A stretch of DNA of 64,000 nt from Dillenia suffruticosa (taxonomy: Eukaryota; Streptophyta; Magnoliopsida; Dilleniales; Dilleniaceae). This document shows positions 45,660 through 57,160 of the stretch, piece by piece. The first letter of the stretch is position 1. Each line of letters begins with the position of its first letter. Where the stretch lies: positions 12,878,174 through 12,942,173 of the forward strand of contig JAVTVX010000002.1 of assembly GCA_033439265.1 (NCBI GenBank), in the 5' to 3' direction. A program made the translations under genes and the position numbers. The notes below the pieces were generated by a model, which was not told the DNA's origin, did no database searches, and saw only the letters and a program-made list of their open reading frames with translations.

Positions 45660-46397
45660 TTACTTTTGCGTTACCAATCTTATTGTCACTGCTATTTTAA
45701 CAACCTTATTGTCAAGTTTATTCGAAGGACAGAACACAACCCTGTAATTAGTACCATTAGGGCATGTAAATGTGCTAGTTTGATCATCCTTACCGTAACT
45801 ACGTGCATCGGGACATCTCTGCTTGAAATATTCTGAGTAAGAAGTAGGTCCACACTTCCCTGAATAGCAGCAATATTCATCGGTCTTATATACGGTACAT
45901 GGGTTATTGCACCCGCCTGGAGCCTTCAACTCGCTCGGGCACTGCCCGTTAACATCTGCAGTGCAACTTGGTCCGCGGCTACACCCGCCTGAGGTTGGGA
46001 CAAATTCCATAGGCACATTGAAGCCATCCACCAGTGAGATATCAAAGAAGTCCGAATTGTTGGATTGGTTCGATGCATATTCGGCTAAGGTGTTTGGTGG
46101 TTGGCCATAGTCCGTGCACTGTAGGACCCCACCGCAATCACCGGTTTGGCAACTTCCTTGGCCTAACCCATCGAAGTTACAACCCGTGCGGGCCCATATG
46201 CGAACTGTTGTACCCGGATCAGCTGTAACGGTCAACTGTTGACCACTATTTAGTTGTCCACCCCCACCCGGTACGCTTGCGGGCCAGACGGTATAAGGGC
46301 AGTTATTTCGAATAAGGAAATCGACTGAATTGATGGTGGTGAAGAAAAGAGCAATGAAAAGGAATGAGGAAGTGAAGACGCTTTTGGAGAAACTCAT
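45660..46397 (-). CDS. thaumatin-like (osmotin-type PR-5) protein, copy TLP-3
   Basis: Intact 245-residue single-exon gene with a signal peptide ([15 protein letters not shown]) and 16 cysteines. The motifs [26 protein letters not shown] and KDDQTSTF keep the expected cleft residues. Two single-residue deletions relative to TLP-1 lie in GGGGQLNSG and DPGTTVRIW. Other private changes are [16 protein letters not shown] and [10 protein letters not shown]. The C-terminal tail ends [12 protein letters not shown]. It is closest to TLP-1 by eye. It should be a working PR-5 protein, although the changed loop before RIWARTGC could affect folding. Confidence 0.94.
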   Translation of the reverse strand: MSFSKSVFTSSFLFIALFFTTINSVDFLIRNNCPYTVWPASVPGGGGQLNSGQQLTVTADPGTTVRIWARTGCNFDGLGQGSCQTGDCGGVLQCTDYGQPPNTLAEYASNQSNNSDFFDISLVDGFNVPMEFVPTSGGCSRGPSCTADVNGQCPSELKAPGGCNNPCTVYKTDEYCCYSGKCGPTSYSEYFKQRCPDARSYGKDDQTSTFTCPNGTNYRVVFCPSNKLDNKVVKIAVTIRLVTQK

Positions 46398-46700
46398 CTC
46401 ATGTTTGGAAAGGGAAGAGGAGAGATGGTTTTCGTTAGGTTGGTGATAGTGTGGCTTTTCAAGGGCAACGTGTTGGGGCTTTTATAGGAGTAAGAAGAAC
46501 CGTATGTGGGGTTAGAAGTCTGCGTAGAATGATACAAAAATTTGAGCCTAGTCCCTTGACTTGAATGAGCCAACTCAAATGCTGGCTTGTGGAAAAGTAA
46601 ATTATAGGCCCATATAAAATATCATCCTTCAACACCACCAAAGCGGAACCCGTACGTCATTCGGACTTAGAGAGAGAGAGAGAGAGAGAGACTATGCCAA
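46398..46700 (-). promoter_or_regulatory. TLP-3 promoter
   Basis: A canonical TATAAAAG box lies at 46479-46486, about 82 bases upstream of the ATG. The W-box pair at 46556-46572 has lost one arm (AGCCAA in place of AGTCAA). TGACGT is at 46654-46659 and the (GA)n tract is short, at 46669-46691. Confidence 0.6.
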
Positions 46701-47340
46701 CAACGCTTATGGTAAATTGTGGGGTCATCGCCAAATATATTCTTATTTACTTAAAATTGATATGGTATTAAATAATTAGCAACTGATAAATTTTATTATT
46801 ATAGTCTTGCGTAAATCTTGAGGTAAATTTTAGATTACTTTACCAAGTAAAATGCTATATATTAATGTGAATTTCTGTAATTTTAGAGATAAATTTATTT
46901 CTACTAAATAGTAATAGAGTAAATAGTAAATAGAGTAAATTATTTCTAGTGTCCCCAATAGAATAGCCTAATAGTCATAATCCATTTTTTTAATCTGATG
47001 ATTCTAGATTCAAATCTACGTGTAATTAAAAAAAAAATTATTTATAGTATAGTAAATAGTAATAGAGTATAAGCTTCACAAGGCCGCCTAGACCGTGTGA
47101 ACCAAGCTTTAATCAGAGTGGGCCACAGCCTGCAGTCACCGGTCAATCAAATTCACGACCTTAGGGCCCAACATGTCGACCTAAACAGAGAGACCACCAC
47201 ATGCACGCCACTCTCTTCTTTACCACACAAAACTTTCTCCGGTAATGGGTCAGCATTTCTTAGAATTCAAAAAATGATAGAAATTATATTCAAATCTATT
47301 CTTTTAAACTTTTTCTCTTTAACAATGATAGAAAATTCAG
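46701..47340. other. spacer upstream of TLP-3
   Basis: It matches 9540-10740 in part, with AATCAGAGTGGGCCACAGCC near 47107. One SINE is inserted. No gene is seen. Confidence 0.5.
46949..47034 (+). mobile_element. SINE-like insertion (about 86 bp)
   Basis: Flanked by AAATTATTTCTA and AAATTATTTATA near-duplications. It has a GATTCTAGATTCAAATCT box-B-like motif and an A-rich tail, and is related to the insertion at 15417-15512. Confidence 0.6.
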
Positions 47341-47750
47341 AAGAGAGATGTCTATAGAGTAAAAGCGTAGAGAGAGATAAGCAATCTCATAACAAGCAAA
47401 ACCTCTTTGTATAAATTCGAATGCACTGCAAAAATGTTGGACGATGAGGGCACAAACAAATGCTTAACATTGGAAGAGGAGGAACACCTCCATAGAAGCA
47501 ACAAAAAACTAAAAGCAAATGTTTGCGAAAATGAAATTGACATAAGGCCAAAGCTATCATTCAAGGAGATGCGGATGGGAGTAGAGGGTCAGAGGGATGG
47601 AGAGATGGGTTATGACAAAGAAATGGATTCTGACCCGGAAGATATGGAGGAAGAGGAGTTGGGTGAAGTTGAGCCAGAGCAAATGGAAGGGATACCTCGA
47701 ATAAGTGTAATGGACGAAGAACTCGGAGCTCTATGGAGAAATTGAAAATA
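47341..47750 (+). pseudogene. 5' fragment of an L1-type LINE ORF1 (probable)
   Basis: A foreign segment begins right after a TLP upstream spacer and ends at the mid-unit block. It holds an open frame from the ATG at 47434 reading MLDDEGTNKCLTLEEEEHLH, then RSNKKLKA, an acidic stretch (SDPEDMEEEELGEVEPEQ) and PRISVMDEELGALWRN. The order of Ser-Lys-Lys, acidic linker and a conserved motif followed by Trp is that of the N-terminus of plant L1 ORF1 before its DUF4283 domain. The resemblance is moderate. Keeping only the 5' end is unusual for a LINE and suggests a later deletion that also removed the C2 exon copy and AT-rich block of this unit. It could alternatively be a host gene piece. Confidence 0.5.
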
Positions 47751-48165
47751 ATATTTAAGGGAGGAGATCTAAACAATCTAATTTATCCACTAAATAATAT
47801 TTAATTCCATTTTAAAATAAAGAGAAATTGTTATTATTAGTCAAATGATTATCAATTTGATTCCAATTAGTTTATGTAACGTCTTTTTTACAATATTTAA
47901 ATAAAAACATCATTTATTAATTATATTTTTTATTTATTAAATTCTGCTGCATAATAAGAACAAATAATACAAGAAAATTCAATATAGATAACAACATATT
48001 ATCTCAAATTCATAAACAATTACTTGAATTTAAAAAAATATATATCATTACTTGAATTTAAATGTCTTTATAGTTTCCTATTGAGGAATGAGGAGGCACC
48101 TAAATGAAACCGAGCCGAAGGCCCATATCCAAGGGCAATCAAACTAGCCCACTTACAAAGTAAAT

Positions 48166-48255
48166 ATATTTTTTTTTTTATTCATAATGAGGTTTGAATC
48201 CGAGTCTATTACAATGGAAGGTGTATTTGTGCTACTTGAACTGAAATTCATTGGC
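48166..48255 (-). mobile_element. tRNA-derived SINE (90 bp)
   Basis: Flanked by the exact 14-bp duplication CTTACAAAGTAAAT (48152-48165 and 48256-48269). On the minus strand it has TTCAGTTCAAGTAGC (box A) and CTCGGATTCAAACC (box B), and an A tail at the left edge. Confidence 0.8.
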
Positions 48256-48845
48256 CTTACAAAGTAAATTTTGGTTGGTTGCTTGTTTGCTTTTGTTTTG
48301 TTATTTTATTTTATTTTAATTTTTTACGGTACTAAGTAAATTTTGTGTAAAATTAAAATATTTATTAAAAATTAAATTTATCAATGGATGATTAATTTAA
48401 TAAATAAAATTATTAAATTTATAATCAAATCTCAAATTTAAAACTTGAGAATAAAAAGGATTATGTTCAAAAAGTATCTCCTAAATTATATTTAATAATA
48501 ATTGAATTAAATTAGTTTGAATATAATTTTGGATATCAATCATTTATAAAAAATATTTAAAATTTAAAATTGTATCGAGAGGGCTTACATTTCTCAACTA
48601 AGTAATCATTGCTGATAAGTACTTCAAATCCCACTCTTTTTTGACCAATGCATTTCGCTTCCCATTTTCTTTCTTGTGTCCGAAGGGGGGCCTAGACCCG
48701 GCAAGGTCTAGTGGTCCCACCACGGCCAACTACGGCACAAAGCAAATAAACGACTTGCTTTAGACTTCCCAAAAATTTAGACATATAATTATAAAAAGAA
48801 AAATTTTAAGAAAAATTATAACAATTTAGGCCTATAATTAATTTT

Positions 48846-49034
48846 TTTTGATACTTTGACTTGATTATCACCCAATGTCTGAAGTTAAATCTCGATTAAT
48901 CTGAATCGACCGTTATAGGGTCCAACCAGGGATAGATCTCCTAATATTATTTTTTCCATATTCAGAAAGAGTCGAACTTCTAAACTTAGTTAAGGGATGA
49001 AGGTGTCTATCCACCTACGCCAATAAATGTTAAT
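48846..49034 (-). mobile_element. tRNA-derived SINE (189 bp)
   Basis: Flanked by the exact 17-bp duplication GGCCTATAATTAATTTT (48829-48845 and 49035-49051). On the minus strand the head reads TTGGCGTAGGTGG (box A) and AGAAGTTCGACTC (box B). A related head occurs at 60467. The empty site is at 43302. Confidence 0.9.
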
Positions 49035-51876
49035 GGCCTATAATTAATTTTATTATTGATAATACGTAACTCAGATCATGTGGGCTTTAAAGGCAGTCGG
49101 GCCCATGAACTTCAATAGACCCTGTTGGTGCTCATCGATCACCTCTTTATCTCAATATACAATTGCTCATTACCTCGACTGGTTGGTCCCTACTGCATGA
49201 GCCGTTCAATCCACTCACTTTTCTTTAAAAAGGATATATAAATTTCAAATAGAGCGCACAACTCTCACAAGAAAAAATGATATATAAATTTTAACGTGCC
49301 TACCAAGGTAAGGTTGGGAGAAAAACCAAGCATATCCAAATGGTGTCACAAAAGACTTTGAAGAACTGATATTAATGATCTCTAATGCTTTGGAATGAAA
49401 TTTTTTAAAAATAGTGAAAAAGAATATAATATGATTCTGAATTTGAATTTTCAACTTTAATTATCATCCTATCTAAAAATTTAAACTAGTAAATAGATGT
49501 ATTATTAATTAATTTTTAATTAAAAAAAATGAAATTCAGTTGATTTGCTCTAAAGCAAAGGATACATTTTGACCTCCACGGGCCAGCTTTTCTTTGGCAA
49601 GTAAGATGGGGGGCCATCTGTAATTGCAGCCTCTGAATGTCTGGGTCCGCTAAGTCATTATCATAATCAATCACAGCCAAATTCCTCTTGGTCATTATCA
49701 TTAGTATTGGACATTTTGCGTGAACGGCCGAGGCAAAAGTTTTGGAGCCATTGGGGTCGATGCTAAGCATGAAATCTGCGGCAGACCGGACATGAGTCTT
49801 TGAAGAACCGTTTGTGAATTTTTACTATTTATTGATGTGAAATGACCATATTAGTCCTTTCTCTCCTCTTCCCTTCTCTTTTTTTTTTTTCTGTGGTTGA
49901 CCTCTTCCCTTCTCTCTTCAAACAATACTACCATTACCCTCTCTTTGTTGCCAGCAATCTCTCATTTTTCTATTTTCTTTCTCTTTGTAGTTTTTTTTCT
50001 TGCTTCTCTCCTTCTCTCTAATAGCCTATAACTGTCTCTTTCAATCGAATTTCTTTATCATATTCTATTTCTCTCTCTTTTCATTGTACGGCAACCTCTC
50101 TCTCTCTCTCTCTCTCCCCCCTTTCTCTTAGCCATCCGAAGGTCCGACTTTCTGGAGGAGAAAAAAGAGGAGAGAGAATTAATAGAGACAGAGGGAGGTA
50201 GCGGCAACCAATAACAAAGAGAGAGAAGTGAGAGAAAGAGAAAACTAATCAGAGAGGAAAAAAGAAAAAGACAAGCACCAAGACCGTCAGCGACAAAGAA
50301 AGAAAGAAGAAAGAGAAATAAGAAAATACATAGGGAAGAAAATTTTGTGGTGAAGAACAAAGAAAAGGATATTTTCATAAATAAAAAGACAAGAATAATA
50401 AAAAAAAAAACTTTCTTCAACATAAAAGATCCTAAACTAAAATCAAAATTGAAAGGAGATCAACAACAAGAAGGGGAAATCCTTTTTATCTGCAACTAGA
50501 ACTAATTTTTGAATTAATTTTCAAAACATAATCATATTTATATTTATAACATAATGATGCTTTTAGGCTAACTAGATTTCTATAATAACCCGTTTTAAGC
50601 ATGAATCAAGCAAAATATATCACTAAAAAAAATAAGAATTCAGTGATGAATTTTAGCAACGCCAAATATTCATCGCAAATCTGTAACAAATTTAGTAACA
50701 AAAAATGTTATCGTCACAAATTTATCAACAAAAAATATTTTCGTTACAAAATTTATCGCTAATTTTTGACGAAAAATTTTTGACGAAAAATTTTTGACGA
50801 GAAATGCGTTGCAAATTTACGATGAAAAAAAAAAATTCGATACTAAATTTGTAACGAATTTCAAAATTTGTCGTTAAATTTGCAACGAATTTAAAATTCA
50901 TCCCAAATTCTACAAGGAATTAAAAATTTGTTCCTAAATTTGGGACGAAAAAAAAAAATTTGTCCCAAATTTTTAGGACGAAATAGAAATTCGTCCCTAA
51001 ATCTGGGACGAATTCGTTTATTCGTCCCAAAATTTTGCGACGAATTTCTCAATTCGTCCCTAAATTTGGAACGAAAATGAATTTGTCCCTAAATTTGTGA
51101 TAAATTTTTAAATTCGTCGCAAATTTAGGTACAAATGTTTATATTCGTCGCAACAAATTCGATTATTTGTTACTAAATTTGTTGCAAAATAGTGACAAAT
51201 ATAACATTTGTGACAAAATTTATCGCTAAAATTTATTTTTCAGTCACTGCATTAGAAACATTTTTTAATATTAAAAAATGATTTGTAAACGGTGATATAC
51301 ATTAATAGCGTATAGAATCTTAAGATGTTAAAAAAACCTTATATAAAATAGTTCATTCATTATCTATTTATATTAAAGAATGATAATGTAGTATAATCTT
51401 TTAAATTGATACATTCATTTTCTATAATTTTACAAATCTTTTAAATTATAACAAAAGATTATTATTAGTACATTCATTTTCTATTCATTATCTGTTTAAT
51501 TTTTCATTACCAACACTGATAACTCTATTTTATAAATTTGTTTAAGTATTCGATTCACTAAACTAAGAGTTAAACTAGAAATACTTGTTAATTAATAATC
51601 AATATATTGATTTTTTTTTATAATTATATCATAGTACGCAAATATTGTTAATAGTTTGTCGATTTAGTTTCTATTTTAGTGCATTCAATGAGTTATTTAT
51701 CAGAAACCATAAGTATCGTTACAAAATTCGTTCCAAATTGTAAAAGAAAAAATTATTTATTATTAAATTTATTGCTAAATTTGTTACAAATTATTACGAA
51801 AACATATATTTATCCGAAATTTAGTGATGAAACCATTCTTTCGTCGTAGATTTTAGTGACGAAAAAAAATATTCGT

Positions 51877-52150
51877 CCCTTCACGGGCCAGCCACGGCAA
51901 GGGGCCACAGCCCCTGTGCAGCCCAGGCGCGCGAAGGGGCTGGTGGGCCCTTTGCAGCTCCGCTGCGAAAAGGGGCAGCCACCCCTGCGCGGCCCAGACT
52001 CACGAAGGGGCCATTGGCCCCTGGGCGGCCCTGTTGTGCGAAGGGGCAGCCGGCCCTTCATGGCCCAGACACGTGAAGGGGCCACTGGCCCCTGCACGGC
52101 CCACGTGGCCCATTGTCCTGGGCCATTGCACTGTCCGGCCCGGCCCAACA
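51877..52150. repeat. GC-rich minisatellite of about 36 bp in the CACTA element
   Basis: About seven drifting units share the cores CGAAGGGGC and GCCCCTG...CGGCCCA. The stretch is strongly GC-rich within a very AT-rich element. Confidence 0.75.
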
Positions 52151-52934
52151 ATTTACTTTTATTGATTTTTTTTTAAATTTTTTGATAAATGTTATTTAAA
52201 AAAATATTTTTATAATATTGTTTTAATAATATATTAGTTATTTATAATTGTTTTTGATGTGTTAGGTTTTGCGATTCTCGAATATTTGGATTGGAAGCTG
52301 TTGCTGTTGTTGATATCTGAATCTATCGGTAAGTTATTAATTGGTGGTGAGAAATGTTTTAATTTGTACTGTAATGATCGGAAAATGCAATTATATTAAT
52401 TTTTATGTTTGTATTGTTTTTATTTCTATATTAGTTTATTTTTATTATATTTAGTGGTTGATTTAATGATATTACTGGATTTGTTAAATTTAATTTTTTT
52501 TATAAAATTGAAATCGAAAGTATTGATAATTGATTATGTAAAATATTATGTTAACAATAATTAGCAATTTATAGTAAATTTTATATCGATTAGTTAAATA
52601 ATCAATGTTGTTAAATGTTTAATATTTTATAATTTATTTAATTATATGATAATATTTAATATTATTGTAATAATTTAGTTAATTTGTTTGATATTAATTA
52701 AGTTTATAATATTATTTATTATTATATTAAATTTTTGTGAAATTAAGGTTCATATTATTGATGATTTGAGTTTTGTGTAATTAACGTTATTATTTATTGT
52801 TATATGAACTTAGTTGGAATTAATGATAATATTAGTATTGATAATTAGTAGTTGTTTTAGTAATTTTTATTAATATTTAAAAAATTTTAAATTTGGACAA
52901 TGTAGAACGAAAAAAGTTGTATGTATAAAACGAA

Positions 52935-53503
52935 TGAGTGAGCAGAATAAAAAAAACCGAGTTTATAATTCAGGGGAATCGTCTGCAACGTATGCAGGAG
53001 GCTCGATCAATATCGGTGAACATAGAAATAGATTGGTAATTTTATACAAATACTAATTTTTTTTATCTAATTTAAATTATTTCATTATTTCTAACAGTGT
53101 TTTTTTATTTTAGGTCAAGGAAACGGGGATCGAGCTTTCATTCATAGATACTTTCACGCGCGCATTTCAGAAAAAAGACAAACCTTGGAGCGGGGAGAGA
53201 GTTAGAGCAATTAAGGTTTGTAATTTCAAAATTTTTAATTATTTAATAAACATTTTCAATATTGATTTGAACATATTATATTGAACATATCATAACAATA
53301 TAGGAAGATAAATTCTTTATGTTAGTCTCTTCCAAATTTATTTTTATTGTTGACTTGATTTTTTTATTTTTAATGAATTACTTGCTAGAGATTCTCTTTT
53401 ATTTTTTTTTTCAAAAATTTCAACTTATTTAATATTAATTTGAATGTTCATAATTTAGATCCTAAATAGTCTCATGATTTATGTTACAATTTTTTTATTT
53501 TCC

Positions 53504-53548
<45 letters not shown>

Positions 53549-53697
53549 AATCAAGATTATATGTGTTCGTAATATAATATTATTGTAAATTTATTTTAAT
53601 TTTTCTCATGACAATGCAGAAGAAATATGATAAGCTATCACGCAGCAAAGAGATCAGGAATTCAATGAACTTCAAGCAAAGCACACGCAAGAAATGA
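52935..53697 (+). pseudogene. Ptta/En/Spm-type transposon gene, truncated
   Basis: Three exon-like pieces keep phase. The first, at about 52935-53034, reads MSEQNKKNRVYNSGESSATY and AGGSINIGEHRNRL. The second, at about 53115-53215, reads VKETGIELSFIDTFTRAFQK and KDKPWSGERVRAIK. The third begins near 53621 with KKYDKLS and stops at 53695-53697. Motifs GGSI..GEH and FIDTF are those of the plant transposase_24 family. Downstream (53780-53890) an Asp-rich run (GDDFFDDDDDDDD) is reminiscent of the same proteins. The expected C-terminal part is missing. Confidence 0.7.
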
Positions 53698-54845
53698 ACA
53701 AGGTCCGCACGTAGCAAATGTTAATCATGCAATATCTTCGGTTAGTTTCCGCTCCAAGTCAGATTCCCCCTTCTATTTCTCCTCCTGATAATGCTTGCGA
53801 TGGTGATGAAGGTGATGAAGACGATGAAGGTGATGATTTCTTCGATGATGATGATGATGATGATGATGGTGATGATGGAGGTCGTGTTTAAAATTGTGTA
53901 TTATTATTTTACTATTACATTTTGACACTCATTACATTGATTTTTTTTATTATATATGGTGATTAATATTTTAATATTTAGTCTTGATATTGCTTTTATT
54001 TTTTATATTACTATTATGATTTCTTGTTAAATTTTTAACTTATTGATCTTATTGAATAGTTAGGTATAATTATGAGTATAGATGGCTGAAATTTGATATT
54101 AAAAATGATTTGGATGATTAATTATTGATGAGATTGGGTGAGCAGGTATAAAAACAAGTTATATAGGGAAAAATGGTCAAAACATGCCAATAAAATTTAT
54201 ATTTGTCGCAAAATACATATTCGTCGCAAAATTTGTCCCTGAAAACTATGCTTGTCACAAATTTCGTTTCTATAATTGAATTGTAAATTTTGATTAGCAA
54301 CGAATTTTGCAACGAATAACATTCGTCGCATATTTGTGAAAAATTATTTTTCGTTAGTAATTTGTGACAAATAACTTATTTATTGTAAAATTTGCAACAA
54401 ATATTGTTTCGTCGCAAAATTAGTGACGAAAAAATATTCATCGCAAATGTTGCAACGAAATTTTTTCCGTCGCAAATTTTACAATGAATTGTTTTTCTTT
54501 GGAAATTTTGCGACGAAAAATTTATTCATCACTAATTTTGCGACGAAAAATTTATTCATAACAAAATTTTGGACAAAAAAATTTTCGTTGTAAAATTTGC
54601 GACGAATATTTTATTTGTGACAAATTTGCGACGAAAAAATTTTTCGTTACAAATTTGTAACGAATTTGGTAACATATAAATATTTGTTGAAAATTTTTTA
54701 GACGAATAATTAATTTTTCGTCCCAAAATTTTGCAACAACTTATTAGTAACGAAAAAATATTTATTACAAAATTTGTCGCAAATTTATTTTGTGATGAAT
54801 TTTTCTTGCACATTTTTTGTAAATTTTGCCTTTTTTGTAGTGTAT

Positions 54846-55232
54846 GTTGCTTTTTATACTTCTTATTTGTTTTAAGAAAAAAGGATTTAAATCTGAATCA
54901 AGAGATTTGTTTAAATTATCATCCAAACAACCCGAAACTCGTTTTCAATAAACATATTATGTTGGAGTTGTCTCTTTCTTATTGCCAAGAAAGGAAGACT
55001 TCTTTTGTTTGGATATATCAACTTGCCTTCTTTCTGGACTACACCATCCATCAATACAATGGCCAAAATACAGAAGAAATTAAAAAATCTAGAGAATATG
55101 ATCAGATATTAACACTATATATTATGATCATACATTTAGTACTACGTATCAACATTTACAAAACAACAATAATGTGCACAACAGTGCATTTGTGGACATT
55201 TATTTTTCAAGGTGCAGCGCAGCACTGTGCAC
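54846..55232. other. 3' flank of TLP-psi2
   Basis: It matches the 3' flanks of TLP-1 and TLP-3 (8110-8500 and 45300-45658). No gene is present. Confidence 0.55.
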
Positions 55233-55988
55233 TTACTTTTGCGTTACCAATCTGATTCTCACTGCTATTTTAATCACCATATTGTCAAGTTTGTTCGAAG
55301 GACAGAACACAACCTGTAATTAGTACCACTAGGGCATGTAAACGTGGTATTTTGACCATCCTTAGGGTAACTATAGGCATCAGGACAATTCAGTTTGAAA
55401 TATTCTGAGTAAGAAGTAGGCCCACACTTCCCGAAGTTCTGTGCGTCAAAGAGCAGCAATTTCATTGGTCATAAATACGGTACATGGGTTATTGCGCCCG
55501 CCTGGAGCCTTCAACTCGCTCGGGCACTGCGCGTTAACATCTGCAGTGCAACTTGGTCCGCGTGTACACCCGCCTGAGGTTGAGACAAATTCCGTAGGCA
55601 CATTGAAGCCATCCACCAGTGAGATATCAAAGTCGTCCGAATTGTTGAATTGTCCCAATGCATATTAGGCTAAGGTGTTTGGTGGTTGGCCATAGCCCGT
55701 GCACAGTAGGACCCCATCGCAATCACCGGTTTGGCAACCGCCTCTTCCAGACTCATCAAAGTCACAACCCGTGTGGGCCCATACACGACCTTTGGTTGTA
55801 CCCGGAGCAGCTGTAACGGTCCACTGTTGACCACTATTTAGTTGTCTACCCCCACCCACGGGTACGCTTACGGCCCAGACGGTGTAAGGGCAGTTATTTC
55901 GAATAAGGAAATCGGCTGATTTGATGGTGGTGAAGAAGAGAGCAACGGAAAGGAACGAGGAAGTAAAGACGCTTTTGGAGAAACTCAT
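55233..55988 (-). pseudogene. thaumatin-like pseudogene TLP-psi2
   Basis: A full-length copy with the start at 55986-55988. The first 110 residues are open (signal peptide, [32 protein letters not shown]). The Glu of TLAEYA, an acidic-cleft residue, is replaced by a stop. The reading frame later shifts near the EYCC region, where about 20 extra bases occur around 55435, and again near GTNYR by loss of one C. A cysteine is lost in PGGRNNPC. The TATA box and W-box pair remain, so loss may be recent. It could still make a short secreted N-terminal fragment. Confidence 0.92.
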
Positions 55989-56256
55989 CTCATGTTTGGA
56001 ATGGGAAAAGGAGAGATGGTTTTGTTGGTTGGTGATCATGTGGCTTTTTAAGGGCAACGTGTTTGGGCTTTTATAGGAGTGGGAAGAACCGTAGGTGTGG
56101 TTAGAAGTCTGCGTAGAATGATTCAAAAATTTGAGCCTAATCCCTTGACTTGAATGAGTCAACTCAAATGTTGGCTCGTGGAAACATAAATTATAGGCCC
56201 GAATAAAATATCATCTTCCAACACCAACAAAGCGGAACCCGTACGTCATTCGCACT

Positions 56257-56296
<40 letters not shown>

Positions 56297-56300
56297 GCCA
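55989..56300 (-). promoter_or_regulatory. promoter of TLP-psi2
   Basis: TATAAAAG lies at 56068-56075, the intact inverted W-box pair at 56145-56162, TGACGT at 56243-56248 and (GA)n at about 56257-56293. All elements are present, unlike at the three intact genes where one element or the spacing differs. Confidence 0.6.
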
Positions 56301-56883
56301 ACAACGCTTATGGTAAATTGTGGGGTCTTCACCAAATATATTCTTATTTACTTAAAATTGATATGGTATGAAATAATTAGCAACGGACAAATTTTATTAT
56401 TATAGTCTTTGTAAATTTTGAGGTAAATTTAGACTACTTTACCATGCAAAATGGTATGTATTGATGTGAACTTCCCTAATTTTAGTGATAAATTTTTTTC
56501 TAATATAGTAAATAGTAAATTTCGAGGTTCAACTCAAATGATACCTTTTCCCATCTCATACTCATATAATATGATTAAAAAAAAAAATAGTAAGCTTCAC
56601 AAGGCCGCCTGTACCGTGTGAACCAAGTTTTAATCAGAGTGGACCACAGCCTGCAGTCACCAGTCAATCAAATTCACGACTTTAGGGCCCAACATGTCAA
56701 CCTAAACAGAGAGACCACCACTTCTTTACCACACAAACTTTCTCTGGCAAAGGGTTAGCATTTGTTAGAATTCAATAAATGATAGAAATTATATTCAAAT
56801 CTAAACTTTTTCTCTTTAATAATGATAGAAGTTTCAGAAACTATTCTTTAAATATCAAGTAATAAATTATACTTTTTTGACTC
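56301..56883. other. spacer upstream of TLP-psi2
   Basis: It matches 9540-10780 and 46700-47340. A short stretch at 56520-56590 is extra. No gene is present. Confidence 0.5.
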
Positions 56884-57160
56884 ACCGAGGAAATCAGTGT
56901 TGTCGAGACCCTTACGCACTGACGAGTAGAGTTACTTGTACCATTCTCCTCTCCCTTCTCTCCCTTCTCGGATTCTAGGATTTGCCCCTTTTTCTTCTTT
57001 CCAAGATCTTTCTCAACACAATCTGAGAATTTTCTTAGCGGTCGAAAATGAAGGGGGAAAGGAAAGAGGGGACCAAAAAAAAAAAAAAACAAAGGAAAGA
57101 GACTGATTTTATCGTGCGGTGCGGTGCGGTGGGGTGAGTGTGACCTGTCGGGTTCGATCC
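56884..57160 (-). pseudogene. orphan first exon and leader of the C2 gene (copy 2)
   Basis: The start at 56942-56944 reads MVQVTLLVSA followed by a stop; the same-frame remainder still resembles RVSTTLISS-like exon sequence and ends at a GTGAGT donor near 56883. A small deletion relative to the C2 gene breaks the frame. The leader (56945-57160) is well kept. It lies about 0.9 kb upstream of TLP-psi2 on the same strand. Confidence 0.65.

Larger units (their letters stand above)
47751..50620. repeat. mid-unit repeat block, copy E
   Basis: It aligns with 42305-44520 and 15070-17470 and then with the CT/GA tract of other units (49850-50400). Two SINEs are inserted. It ends at the CACTA element target. 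No gene is supported, although a minus-strand frame at 49516-49770 (KRNLAVIDYDNDLADPDIQR) recurs at 7033-7266. Confidence 0.7.
50621..54842 (+). mobile_element. CACTA (En/Spm) element, 4.2 kb, defective
   Basis: The ends are CACTAAAAAAAA and, inverted, CACTACAAAAAA, with the 3-bp duplication TAT (50618-50620 and 54843-54845). The empty site is seen at 28848. Subterminal regions (50640-51240, 51720-51880, 54190-54830) are packed with TTCGTCGCAAATTT-like motifs in both orientations, the usual transposase-binding arrays. Inside are three exons of a Ptta/En/Spm-type gene and a GC-rich minisatellite. No TNP2-type catalytic transposase is seen, so it would need help to move. Confidence 0.92.
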
